A DNA stretch of 64,000 nt from Epichloe hybrida (Eukaryota > Ascomycota > Sordariomycetes > Hypocreales > Clavicipitaceae), in contig JAFEKR010000002.1 in the NCBI GenBank assembly GCA_019022495.1, positions 1,798,001 to 1,862,000 of the forward strand. The letters run 5' to 3'. The translations under genes were made by a program, and so were the position numbers. The notes beneath the pieces were generated by a model. That model saw only the letters and a list, made by a program, of their open reading frames with translations. It searched no databases and had not been told where the DNA came from. Positions 11,701 to 24,990 of this stretch are shown in pieces; positions within the stretch are counted from its first letter, which is position 1, and each line of letters starts with the position of its first letter.

Positions 11701-13853
11701 GTAGTACAAAGCTCTGGCTATAGTAACACTAGGTATTTAAGTTAAAAATCTAAAGTTAAGTATATATAAAGAACCTTAAAAGAATCTAGCTATAGGTAAT
11801 CTCTTTATAGATTAAATAGTTCTCTTACCTAAATAACTAATATTATTATCCCTTATTATATTATTTATCCTTATAATCCCTTATATTCCTTATGCTTATT
11901 ATTATAATTATATGCATTTATAAGCGTGTGTATTATAGTATATAATACCTCCCTAACTATTTTCCTTTCCTAGCCTCTAGGAAAGGGAAAATAGTAATAA
12001 AAGGTAATAACTAAAGTATTCTTAAGTATAACTAATAGTATAGTGCTATATTTTAAGGGAAGGTATTATTTAATCTAGTATATATAAGTCTAAAGCTTTT
12101 ATAAGAAAAGAAAAAAAAAAAAAAACCTCCCTAGCTAAAGACCTAGATTTTTTATCTCCTTAGAGAGCTTTAGTGTCTTTAGTATTTATAGGTAAGTAGT
12201 AAGTAATATTAGTAAGGGAGTGTATAATATAAGTTACTTTAATTCTTACTAGCTTACTCTCTTTTCTTAATCCTTATATTAATTAATTAATTCTATAGTA
12301 TACTTTTTCTCTTAATTATAAGCTTTAATAATCTCTAGCTATATTCTATAGGAAACTAAGCTAAGTAATATTACTAAAGTATATATAAATAATATTAGTA
12401 ATAATATAACTATTTTTCTTTAAGTTACTTATTTTAACTTAAGAAAAAGAAAAAGATTAATTATTATAGCTTATCTTATATCTCTAAGGGAGTAGTATAT
12501 AGTGTTTTCTTTTACTTACTTAACTAGAGTTTTATAGTTATATACTTAGTTTTCCTTAATAACTCTATAGATTTACTATAACCTTAGCTAATCCTTAATA
12601 TTTATTTAAAATAACTTATTAATTACTACTTACTATTATTAAAGAGTTTAGTCTATAATATTATATACTTATTCTTACTTACCTTACTAAAGTACCTTAA
12701 GTTTTATAGCTAAAGACTATAGTATCTCTTTATATCTAGCTAAAGATAATAGTTTTAATAAGGACTTTTATAATACCTAGGAACTTACTCTTTTACTTAA
12801 TCTTTACTCCTTAGTTTTCTATTAATACTTATTATCTATATTTTATTATATTTACCTTTCCTATTCTTATAATATCTCTTAAATACTAATATTAAAGACT
12901 TTAAAATCCCTAGTAAAGGGATATATAATAGGCTACTAATAATTCTAAATATAAAGTTTATTACTTTAAGCTATCTTAGTATACTATTTAATTAGTTAGT
13001 TTTTATTACTAACTTTATTCTCCTAGGCTATAATTACTATACTAATAGGTAAACCTTTACTAATTATTTAGGTTATAAAATAAGGCAGCTAGCGCTTTAT
13101 TATATTATATATTAGGTATTAAAGGTTAAAGTCCTTTTAGTAAGATAACTCCTTAGGTAACTAGTCTTTAACTCCTAATTTATTTATAGCTATATCTTAT
13201 AAAACTCTTATAGTTTTTATAAAAGCCTTAGTATAACTATACCTTAAATCTAGGATATTATTAGTAATTATTTAGTCTCTTAAATAAAGCTTAGAGTAAT
13301 AACTAATACTTAAATTCTTACTAAATATATATAACTATTTGTATTTAATATTATATTAGTTTAGTGTGCTTTAGTCTTTAAAGAGTAAATTAAGTGCTTA
13401 GTATTTAACTTAGTAATAAATTACTTATAATAAAAACCCTAGATAAGTATATTTATACTCCTAGTTCCCTTTTTATTTTATTACTAAAATTATAATTACT
13501 TTAAAATTATATAGGTAGATTAGTAACTATATAATTTACCTTTATCTTACTATAAAATTAGTAAACCTCTTTACTTAGCCTTTCTTTATACTATTAAAGT
13601 AATAAAGTTACCCTTACTTTTAATTAAATAAAAAATATATTTAGTGGTTTATAAAGAATATAAATCCTATAATAAGGTATTAATAGCTTATATCTAAGTA
13701 AAGGTTAATAGGGTTATACTTTAAACTATACTTAATATTAATAAACTAGTAATTAGAATAAAGTCTTCTAGCTTTTAAACTAATTAATTACTATAGAGTA
13801 TTTAAGTTAAAATCTTTTATTAGTTTAATTATAAATATTTATAATAGTATAGC
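11701..13853. other. RIP-degraded DNA, target of copia element 1
   Basis: AT-rich with stops in every frame; no gene. A second transposon end CAAAGCTCTG lies at about 11,706-11,716 (MITE-type terminus), with no partner found. An A-run sits near 12,110. Before insertion of copia element 1 this sequence was continuous with 20,702 onward. Confidence 0.6.
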
Positions 13854-14141
13854 TGTTAGTTCTACCAAGGAACGTTCGCACTAGTGCAACGAGGTTAAAT
13901 TCAATAAAGTTAATAATAATAGCTAATAACTAAGAGAAAAGTAAAGGGAGAAGGAGAGGAATCTAGCTAGAAGAGAAGGTAAGCAAAAGAGGGGGAAAAG
14001 TAGGGCTATAGTGCGGTGCCATTACTAACGGAGCGGGGTAGCTCGCAATGCATTTAATCGCATTGCGTGCATCCCTTTAGTGGCTTTACTCTTTAGCTAT
14101 AGTTAGACTATCTATTATCTAAAGGTCTAAAGGAAGCCACA
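13854..14141 (-). repeat. LTR (3') of copia element 1
   Basis: 288 bp, minus-strand ends TGTGGCTTCC-type and CTAACA. The outer half (13,854-13,930, including GGAACGTTCGCACTAGTGCAACG) keeps CpG sites. The inner end (14,080-14,141) shows C-to-T/G-to-A changes against its partner, for example TTATCTAAAGGTCTAAAGG where the partner has TCGTCCGAAGGTCCGAAGG. Confidence 0.92.
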
Positions 14142-17100
14142 CTAGTAGTCTCTCTTTTCTTTATAGCTAAAGGAGCCTAAAAACGCAATAAAAATCAGAT
14201 TAAAGGAAAGTGTACATAAGTGAATCCCTTAATAGGAATCCACAGTTCTTATTAGCTATCATAGCTTTAGTTATTCTAATTAACCTAGTTATTATAATCT
14301 ATACCTATATGCCTATTATATTAATTCTCCCCTCTGCCTAACCTTATAGGTCTCTTAACCTATCCTTCCACATAAATTGTTAATTCATTTAAATTAATTA
14401 AGGTTAAAAGGGCTGAATTTAGTAATGCCTTTGTTATTACATTAGCCAGATTATTGCCGCTGTTAATTTACCTAACTTTGTAGACTTCCCTTCTCTTATA
14501 TAACTACTAAAGGGCTATAATATTAATTATTAGCCGCTTCTCCTTTATTATACCTAGCTTCATAAGGTATTTATATAATAAGAAAGAGTCTATACAGAGA
14601 ATTATTAGGATCTAAGGTATCTTTAATTAGTCTATGATTATTTAAAGGGTAGTAAATATCGCGTACGCAATATTAGCACCTTAAACCATGCTATATAGCT
14701 TAGATACAAGTGCGCTATAGGTCACATGCTTGCTTTTTATAGAGCTATATATAATAATATTCCCTTTTAAGATAAAGGTGTTATTCTCCTTTATTACTTT
14801 ATTACTAATTATAATAATATATCTAATCTATGAACTTAGATCTTTGTTATTAGCAAGGGACCTATCTATAAATACAAAGAGCTTTGCTTCTTTAAGAGTT
14901 AAGGGGATATACTATAATCCCTACTACTAATGCTTAATTTGCCACTTAAAGCATTTATTAAGTTATAAGATATTATTAGTAAAGGGTTCTTAGTGTTATA
15001 TAGTAATTAATAGGTTGTATAATGCCTCTAGTTAACAGACTATTGCGATATAACTTCCTTAGGCTCTTTGCTTTACGTAATCTTGCCTTACTGTTAGTAA
15101 TTAAGGGTTAATTTCCTTAATCTTCTAACTTTAGCTCTTTTAGGTTAGGGTTAGGGAGTTATTAGCGTTCTAGGTTAAGATATAGCTATTAAAGATAAGG
15201 GGATTTGTAGTTATAAGGCGTTGTTTTTCTTTAGCTATAAACCTTACCTTCTAAAGCTTTTTTTCTTCTTTCTTAAAGAAGTTATTATTACTAAGGCCTA
15301 GCGTGTTATCCGTTTATATCCCTATAATACTAAAGAGGTTTTTATTATTTAGGGCTATGATTAGTAAGCAGGGATTATATATTAAGGTTATTATATTAAG
15401 ATTATCCCTATAGTAGCGAAAATATATTACTTACTAGTGGGTTCTAGCCTCTGCAATCCTATAGAGGGGCTTAATAACCTTTATTATTATGCCTTTTAGA
15501 AAGAGGTATATAATCTGCTTTAGTAACTTCACGATAATTAGCCTGTTTAGGGTTATTTAGGATTAAACATAAGCTTATGTAATATCTCGTAGCTAAAGGT
15601 AAATTCCCTTTTGCTTTAATAATAAAGCAAGGGCTATAATAATCCATTAGCTTAATTGCTGTATTATTGGCAATTAGGTTAAGATAGCCTCTTTTCCTCT
15701 GTTATTATGCCCTTATATAATAAGGTGTGATTTCTTATATAGTGTTTTAGTGCCTTTACCTTTAATCTCTTAGACTATATAAGAATTAAAGATCCAGTGG
15801 CCTCTATACTTTGCTAGATTAAATATTATAAATCTGAATATATTATAAGCTTATAATGCATTAATCTTAGCTTAATTAGATTATTTAAAGGGGCTCCCTA
15901 GGGTTATAATCTTTCCCTCTTAGTAAAGTTAAAGGGCAAGGTTTTAGTTAGCCTTTTCTTTTACTATAAGGAATACTATATTTAGCACTCCTTTAGCTAT
16001 AATCTCCTTAATTAATACTTTCTCTTAGTCTTTATTAATAAATATAAGGGGCTTTATAGGTTTAATAAGCTCCTTAGGATTATAAACCTAGGCCCTAGTT
16101 ACCTTTGCTTTTACTTCCCTAAGGCCACTAGCTTTATAGCTTTCTATAGGGGTAGCTTTAGCTACCTTAAGGCTTACTATAAGTTCTTTAACTTTATAGC
16201 TTCCTATAGAATTACCTTTAGCCTTAATAGCCTTTATAGGCTTCTCTATGCCCTTATTAATAAAGAATTAAACTATAAGGTTTTTCCTTAGCCTCCCTTG
16301 CTTTCTCTTAACTAGTGTCTCTTCCTCTTCTTTCTTTGCCTTACTACCCTTTATAAGTAGCTTATTCCCCTAGGCCCCCTTAGCCCCTTTTTATAATAGG
16401 ACTATAGCATTAGAGGGAGCTATAGTATAGCAAGGGGCTATATTATAGGCAGGGACCTCTAGGCCTAGGTTATGCTCCCTAATATTCTAAAGGCTTTACT
16501 TATTAGCCCTTATATACTATAGGTCCTTATAGTATAGCTTTATTACTATAGAGTAAAACTTAGCTAGCTATAGGGTATCTTAACTATATAAGTCTCCCTA
16601 TTAGTGGCTAATAGCTTATAAGGGCTATACTATCTGCCTTTTTCTCTTTATATATATATATTAGCCTGTAGTAATAGCTAATATATTAGCAATATATTAG
16701 GGCTATTCTAGGCACTAAGGGCCTTATAAACCTGCCTCTTAGCTAGGTAATAGCGGACTTTATTAGTTACTTTCTAAATTACTTTAGCTTATTAAATAAT
16801 AAAGACGCTTAGTAGTAACTTATCTATTATCTATAGGTAAGCTCTAAAGACTAGTAAGGTTAGCATAAGGCTATTAGGGCTTGCTAAGTTATTAATAGCT
16901 TTAATAGCTATCTAGAGTCACTACTTAGGAGTAATTTCCTTGCTAATTAAGTCTATAATAATATTATAGGCCTAGCAAAGAGGTCTATAATATCTCTTAA
17001 CCTTTCTAATGCTATTATAAGCTTTAATAGGTATCTTATTAATATTAATTAACATTAAGCAAGCATAATGCCTAAATTTAGCTAAGGCAAAGTTATTACT

Positions 17101-20100
17101 AGCATTGTGAATAATCTAGTCTAGAGGGCCTAGATATATATGAATCTAGCACTCTCTAATTACATCCTAGATATCACAAGCTTTTTGCTTCTTAGAGTTA
17201 AGGAATTAGGCCACTTAAAATAAGGTTACTAAATTAATAATATAAAGGACTAGCTAGCTATTAATTTACATAATATTAATAATAATCTTATAGTTAAAGT
17301 TATAGTTATCTTTTAAGGGAGAATTTAAACTAGCTAGGGGCTTTTCTATTTATCTAATAATAGTAATAGACTTTAGTGAGCTTCTTAATTACATGGTGTT
17401 TAATATTATAACTAGCTTATTAAAGGATCTTTATAAGCTATTAAATTAAGGGATAACTAAACCTTTAGTAAAGTTAATAAATCTCTCCTTCTAATAGGTA
17501 AAAAGCAGCGGTTTCTCTTACCTCTAGAAGTTACTAAGGGTAGCCTTATCTGCGTATAATAGGTATAGTCTTATTATTTTAAATTAACATATTAGTAAGG
17601 TTATTAATCTTAACCTTTATTTTATTTATATTAGTAAGGGAAAAGAGAAAGGGTGTAGTAGTGTTAAGGACGTAAAAGTCAATTTAGCTAAGCTTTATAA
17701 GCATATGGATAATGCTATGTGTTATTGCTAATTTAGCACTAAAGTAAATAACTTCTAGGTTATAGGTTTAATTATTAATAATAGCATTAATCTTAGTAAG
17801 GCTTTGGCTTATGCTAGACTAGTAGTAATTAGCCTAAGGCTTCTGTATTTAGCATGATTTCTCTAAAGATCTCTTTAGAATAGTGTCCTTTAAAGGCATA
17901 ATAGATTAAATTATCTTTATTAGAAGCCTCTTTAAGGTATAGCTCTTACTTAAGCAAGATATATTAAAAAGCTTAATTCTTAAGCGTTATAAGGATATTA
18001 ACATTATCTATTATTTATAATCTTACATAAAAGAATTATGTAATACTAAGTTATGCCTTTAATAATAGCTTTTTCTTAATATTATTATTACTATTATCTT
18101 AGTCCTAAGTAAAGGCCTTAAGCTATGTTTCTTAGTCTTTTATTTCCTCTTTATTATTACTATTATTTCCTTTAAATAAAATAAGGAATGCCTAAAACTT
18201 CTTCTCTATAGGAGGTAAATAATAGTTCTTACTAGCTTACTACCTCTCTTTCTCTTTCTAATATTTAGTATTAGTATAGTTTAATAACTAGTAGCTACTC
18301 TTACTATAGATAAAGCATTACTTAGGTTATTTAGAGTTACTATAATAACCTCCTCTCCCTTAGTCTCTTTAATTCTATTAGCTATATTAATAGTCTATAA
18401 ACATTACCTCTAATAAGTCTTTATCTTAATACTAGTAGTATTAGTTACTCCTTACATTACTTTTTATAATTATAATTAATTTATAAAGGTTACTAGTAAG
18501 GTTCTTAAAGCCTAGCGTATATATATACTTCACTACCTAATATTTAAGGATGCTAGAGACTACATTTAAGGTCTGCTTATAGAGCTTTATATTCACTATA
18601 TTAGAGGGGTATAGCCCTTTATAAACTCTCTTTAAGGTAGTTAATAAAATCTTAAGGTACTTAAGCTTAGTCTTATTAGGGTTTTAAGTAATAATATTCT
18701 TAAGAGTTATATTACTTTATTTATATTAGTAAAATTATTAATTACTCTCTATCTTAAAGCATTAATAGATATTTATAATTATCTCTTTATATAAGAGGTT
18801 CTTACTAGTAAGGTAATTAAGAAAGTGCTATTTAGTATTTCCTATTAATATAATAGGGAATACTTTACTAAAATATAACTTAAGGAGGTTAATCTAGTTA
18901 TACTTACTCTTAAAGAGTGTAAGCTTTAGTAAGAGGAAGTTATATAGCTTTTTACTATAATAGTTACTATCCTTATATATCTTTATAAGCTTAGAGATTT
19001 TCTTTATAATTTACTTATTAGAAGGAAGGTATTAGGGAGGGAAATTAAACTATTAAGGGTTAAGCTCTTAATATAACTAAGATTATTATAGGGGTTCTTA
19101 TAGAGAATATAGTAATTATTCCCTTTAGGAGCTAGGAACATTAGGTAAGGTCTTTGTAGTAGTAGCTTATAGAGGTTGTATTTAAGGTAGTTTAGAGAAT
19201 CTTAACCTTTCTTCTAGCTAATAAGGCATTAAGGTTTAATAAAGCACTTCTTTAAGTAATGCTAGGATTAGATATCCTAGGCCTTATTTAATAAGAACGC
19301 CATAATCTTATAAAGAGTTATGTAGCTCTCTTATAATATCCTTATTTACTCTTTTAAAGGTATCCTTAGACTAGCCTTTAAAGTCCTCTTAGAATGATTC
19401 CTAGAGGTTATTATCTCTCTAGCCCTAATGCTTACTAAGGTTAATAAACCCTATAATATAATTATTAAGCTTAGGCTATATAGTAGTCTTAGGATTTAGA
19501 TTATTAGATTCTTTCTAATCCCTTATAAGCTTACTAGTAAGCGGTTATAGATGTGGCGGGAGTTTATTCTCTTAAGGTCTTTTAAGGATAGTTATCTTTA
19601 AAGATACTTATAGGGGTTTAGAGGAAAGGGGTATGTTTTAGGGAGTGCCCCTTATTATTCTTTTGCCCTCTAGTTCTATCCCTTTAGTAATATTAGTCTT
19701 GAATTAATAAGGCTAATAAAAATAGGGTAAAAGTGCTATAATTAATATAATAGAGCCTAGAGCTTTGCTTGTGAAATAAGCAGGATAAATGGGATAAATA
19801 AGATAAATAGGACAGAATAAACAGGATAAATAGAATAGGATAAATAGGATTAGTAGGATTAGTAGGATTAACGGGATAAATAGAGGGAAATAACGAAAAA
19901 CAATGGGAAAAAGTATAAAAGAGGGAAAAATAGCAAAAAGAGGGAAGAGTAAGCTATAAAGATAGCGTAAAAGCAGAAATAACTTGATGTTTAGAACACT
20001 AAGGCGTAAAAAGCTATAAAGAGAGAAGAGGGGTTATAAAGAGAGTGTGGAAGGAGGTTATATAGGTTAGCTAGCTTAGCTAAGGATTGTTTTTAACGTT

Positions 20101-20408
20101 AGGTTTAAATAAAATGCCTTATGGCAATAGATTTAGTTATTTAGTTAGTTTTCTTGTGATAGATAATAAGATTGATAATTAACTAAATATCCCGAAGGCC
20201 TAAGAGTTAATAGATTAATCTCTTGGAAGTCTAACAAGCCTATTGCTAGGATTCTAGTTTATCTTCCTTTAGCACACTCTGTAGTTATGCCTCTTTACCT
20301 AAATAGCCTGTCTAGGTTAGCTTAAGAGGTAAGGGGCTATGTTATCTGTAGAAATGTCTCTTCTTATAATACCTAACTTATCTGTGGTTGTAGTTAACCA
20401 CTAATTAG

Positions 20409-20696
20409 TATTAGTTTTACTAAGGAACGTTTATACTAGTGTAATAAGGTTAAATTTAATGAAGTTAATAATAATAGCTAATAACTAAGAGAAGAGAAAA
20501 GGGAGAAGGAGAGAAATCTAGCTAGAAGAGAAGGTAAGCAAAAGAGAGAGAAAAGTAAGGCTATAGTGTAGTGCCACTGCTAATAGAGCGGGGTAGCTTA
20601 TAATGTATCTAATCGCATTGCGTGCATCCCTTTGGTGGCTTCACTCTTTGGCCACGGTTAGACTATCTATCGTCCGAAGGTCCGAAGGAAGCCACA
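20409..20696 (-). repeat. LTR (5') of copia element 1
   Basis: 288 bp. Here the outer right end is clean (CGTCCGAAGGTCCGAAGG then AAGCCACA), while the inner end is mutated (GGAACGTTTATACTAGTG where the partner has GGAACGTTCGCACTAGTG). This is the mirror of the left LTR. Confidence 0.92.
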
Positions 20697-20701
20697 ATAG
20701 C

Positions 20702-21985
20702 TACTATTACTTTAAGGCTATATATAATAATCTTACCTATAGTAATTAGTTTAAACTAGTCAAGCTACTCTTTACTTAGTATTTTATAGGCTTTTCTTAG
20801 GAATTTATAAATATCTATTAAATAATTTTACTAGCTTAACTAATCCTACCCTAGTCTAATTAGTATTACTTAGTTAAAGTTATTACTATCTTAATAGACC
20901 TTAAACCTAGTTAAAAGTTATAGCTAGCTTTATCTTAGATAAAATAGTAAAGGCTACTAACTATAAAGGTTAACTAAGTTAAGCTTTATAGTGCTTCTCT
21001 CTTTTTCTTTAAAGAAAAAACCCTTAGTTTTATAAATTAAAATATAGATATAAAATAGTATAAGATATTTACTATAAGTAAAGTATATAATAGTACTACT
21101 ATTTATATTAGTATAAGTGCCTTTATTAACTATATTTTCTTTATAATTAGCTATTTCTTAGCTAGATTAAATCGTATAATTATTAATAGTGTATTTTTAA
21201 AAAAAGAAATAAAGAATAGTAGCTTACTTTATAAAGCTAGGTTAAAGTAATAAGAGAGAGAAAAAGAAATATAAATAAATAATAAAGAGTAAGTGCTTTT
21301 AAAGTCTAAGTAATGTAATAATATAAAGATTAGTAAGATTAAATAGTTCCTATAGTCTTAGCCTTACTTTTATAGTTCTTATTAGCTATATAAATAGTTA
21401 TTCGTAGCTATTTATAAGTACCCCTTAGAGGTTAGTAAACTCCTATAATTTATACCTTTATAGTGTTATAAATTAGTTATTAGTAGCTATTACTTACTAG
21501 TTATTACTATTTATTATTAGGTAGTATTTTTATAGACTTAATACTTAGCCCTTTTTTTCTTTTCTTTTTCTCTCTCTTAAACCCTTATTTTTTCTTATAA
21601 CTAATTAATTATAGTAAAATCTCTTAATTTAGCTTATTAAAGACTTCTTAATATTACTACTATTATAAAGGTAAGTATTCTAAAGTATAAACTTTTATTA
21701 ATAAAGACTCTTAATTAGTCTAATTATACTAAATTTTATTCTCCTTTTATTAGTAAAGATTATATAAGTTTAGGAGTTATTTAATCCTATAATTAATATT
21801 TACTAATAGTTATTATTACTATAGTATAAGTTTCTATTTATATTCTAAGTATATAGTAAGATTAATATTAGCTATAGTAATATTTTAATATATATAGAGA
21901 TCTCTCTTTATACTACTAATAATATTAATAATATTAACCTTTGCATACTTTTCCGCACTAACCCTAAGGTCTGGAATTGCCTCTA
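20702..21985. other. RIP-degraded DNA between copia element 1 and the LINE
   Basis: AT-rich, no open frame and no recognisable domain. It was continuous with 11,701-13,853 before the copia insertion. A less mutated spot appears at about 21,940-22,000 (TTTTCCGCACTAACCCTAAGG), near where the LINE seems to begin. Confidence 0.5.
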
Positions 21986-24252
21986 AAATACAAATCATAT
22001 TAATATTTAAAATCCTTACCTTTGTTTCTCCCCCCCTATAATATCACACTATAATAGAGCTAGTAATAGGAGTGTAAATAAGATACTAATAGTAATTAAC
22101 ATAGGCTTAGGGGGGCTAGCTTAGAGTAGCTACTACTTAAATATAGGAATAGGATAGTTTAATATCTAAAGGAGCAAAGATAACCTAATAGTAAACTAGA
22201 ACTAATTTATATACCTTAAAGATATAAAATATTATAATAAGATTACTAGCCTTATTCTAAGTAATAAAGTTACCTAAGTGTAATATATTACACTAGCTAT
22301 AGCTAACTAGGTAGTAAACTATGCCTAAGCTAAAATAAGAACTATAAACACTAATAATAGTAATATTTATACCACTAAAAAAGTATTAAAAATAGCCCTT
22401 AAGGAGGCTATTAGGGAGGAAGCTAAAGATAATAATTCCCTAACCTAGGCTAGTATTATAGCTAGGCTTACTCTAAAATAACTAAATACTAACCCCCCCT
22501 CTCTCTAGGTCCCTAGAAGATAATATAAAGAAGTACTTATAAAAGGAAACACTATATAAAAATTACTTTAGTCTAGGGGTGTGGAAGATATAGTTATAGC
22601 TATAAATAAAGCTATTAGGCAAGCCTTAGTAATAGTAGCTAGAAGACTCCTTAGTAAGGATATAATTATTACCTTTAAAGGAAATATAGTATAGTATAAA
22701 GAAAACTAAAAATAGATTACTAAAGTGTTTAGCCTAGAGGTAGCTATTTACTACTATATACTTAGTATTATTATTAAGGGTTTCCTAATAAAGTATATAT
22801 CTATTAAAAACCTAGTAATAAAAATTAGAAAAGTAAATAAAGTAAATATAATTAAGGTAACTATAAGATACCCCTAGGGTAAAAATACCTAGTAAATTAC
22901 CTTAATTCTTAGACTAGCTAAAGTTAAAGATACTAATAAGATATACTAAGATAAAATAGTCTTTAAAGTAAAGCTATTTTAAACTAAACTATATAATAAG
23001 ACCTTATAACCTAGATAGTGCTATAACTACTTTTAAATAGAATATATTACTAAGTTCTATAAGGTAATACTAAGGTATAGTAAGTATAGAGCTAGCTAGT
23101 ATAAAGATAGTAAGTTATTATGCCTAATAATAAATAGATAACTTAAGGAAAACTATATCCTATACTTTAGACTATACCTAGCTTAGTTTAAAGACTACCT
23201 AGTGCTAAAAGAGAAGTAAAATATAGTAAAGGCTAGGTACCTAAAATAACTATCTTACTTTACCTCTAGCTCCCCTAGTAGGAATCTAGCTCTAGCCTAA
23301 GAGAGAGCTAGCATAGCTATAAAGCCTATAGTAATAATAGGAAGAAAGAGAGGTTAACTTATAAATACAAAGTAAAGCGCTAAATAGCTAAGAGCTAAGA
23401 GCATTAAGCGCTATATAGAATAACTTAGGGCTAGAATAAAACTAGCATAGGATAGCTAAGACTTACTACTACCCCCCTAATTAATATAGTAATATTATAA
23501 GTTCTCTTCTAGAATATAAATAAGAAGAATAGCCTAATATATATTATACTCTATTACTAAACTAATATAGATATAATAGTAATCTAAGAGTAAGAACATA
23601 TAAAATATCTATAGCCCCTTATACTAGGCCTTGCCTAGTTCTAACTTACACACTATAATAGGTATAATACTATATATATTAATAAGAAATATAATATAGG
23701 GTTATAGTTAGCCTAGGGAGGGCTTAACTAGTTACTAGTGGAAATTTATAGGATTAATATTTATTCCCTTTATTTAGAAGGTTATAGTAATAACTAGAAC
23801 ACCCCTATATAAGATATTAACACAGAGATACCACGTAACTAAAGTGTATTTATAGGAGATTTTAACTAAAAGCATCCCTTTTAGAATAGGCTAGATAAAA
23901 TAACTAATAAAGTAAATAAGCTACTAGAATTTATAAACTAGTAAAGGCTTAGACTAGTAATACCCTAAGGGGAACTAACTAGATAATATAAGGATAATAG
24001 GGATAGTACTATAGACCTAGCGTAAGTAACCCTAGATATCTAAGTCCACTATAAAGGAGTAAAAGACCTTACTAAATCTAACTATATCCTATAGCTAATT
24101 AGTATTTTCACTAGCCTATAAGATAATATCCTATAGGCCCTTAGACACACGTGGAATATAATAGATAAACTATATATAAAAGCGAAGGTAGTAGTGTTAA
24201 AAATAAGACCTATTTTTAGCCCTTTCTAGTTAAAGGACCTTTCTATTACTAG

Positions 24253-24990
24253 CTTGCATTGCAAGCCTGACAGCTGCACTGCAGCTGTTAACGGTCGCGA
24301 AGGTGGCTGTCAATGGCTACGTCGCAGCTGTCAACAGCTGCGACCGACCGTGTGGATGACTAATCCAAATCAATTGTTAATTGTGGATTATTTAATTACG
24401 TTGTAGCTACAAGCGTAGCCACAACCGCAGCGCCACTAGTAATTAGGTAAGCTAGGGTGACGTAAGCAGGTTACCCTATAGCTATCTTTGACAGCGATTT
24501 TCTCTTTAACTAGAGGTCATACAAAAGTCTTGTATATAGCAAATTAAAGCTAGAAAACAGGGCTTTCATTTTATGCAGGAATATTTTTTAGACTAAAATT
24601 TGGTGCATATGGGTTGCTAGTTTGTATGGTGGTGAGTCGATTTTTTGGATTTTACATACAAATGAATTTTGCGGAAAATAAAAAGTGGCCTGTAAGACCT
24701 CTTTAGCGGTCCGAATCCACTAATACGGTCGGTAGGTATATAAGAGAAAGAAGATCTTTTCAACCTAGCTAGATAGCTAGACCTCTTAATCTAACAGCCG
24801 CATTGCCCGTATAACATCACTAAAATCAATTCTATTGGTATATAAGATATCGTAAAAGTCATCTAGATTGAATTCAATTAGTTAATAACTGCCGAAACCT
24901 TCCGTTGCGTTGCGTTAAATAATTCAACGTGGTGGTTCTACTGGTCCCCGACCGTAGAGCTGCACCTGTACAGCTGTTGCTAGCCGGCAA
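24253..24990. mobile_element. 738-bp little-mutated insertion in the LINE (TSD CTAGC)
   Basis: The ends are TTGCATTGC and GCCGGCAA (TTGC...GCAA inverted). CTAGC lies on both sides (24,248-24,252 and 24,991-24,995), and LINE sequence continues across. The insert is far less RIP-damaged than its host: it keeps CpGs and palindromic stretches such as GCTGTCAACAGC. A TATA-like GGTATATAAGAGAAAG sits near 24,732. It encodes no protein. A solo LTR with an unusual terminus or a non-autonomous DNA element would both fit; a 5-bp duplication leans to the former. Confidence 0.6.

Larger units (their letters stand above)
13854..20696 (-). mobile_element. Full-length Ty1/copia LTR retrotransposon 1, RIP-inactivated (TSD ATAGC)
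   Basis: Two 288-bp direct LTRs (13,854-14,141 and 20,409-20,696) bound the element, and ATAGC occurs at both 13,849-13,853 and 20,697-20,701. A purine-rich tract (AAAGAAAAGAGAGA on the minus strand) sits just inside the left LTR, so transcription runs right to left. The RNase H C-terminus can be read on the minus strand at about 14,340-14,480 (K-V-R-stop-I-N, and I-T-K-A further on), with Trp codons replaced by TAG. The order gag, integrase, reverse transcriptase, RNase H is inferred from the family and the parallel element at 44,656. A GGATAAATA-type repeat (19,775-19,890) lies in the leader. No intact frame remains. Confidence 0.92.

Noticed and set aside
14730..14930. 66-residue hydrophobic open frame, with a near-identical one at 50,534-50,734 on the other strand
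   Set aside because: The similarity comes from both lying at the same place in the two copia elements, but antisense to the RNase H region; it is a shadow of AT-rich DNA, not a gene.
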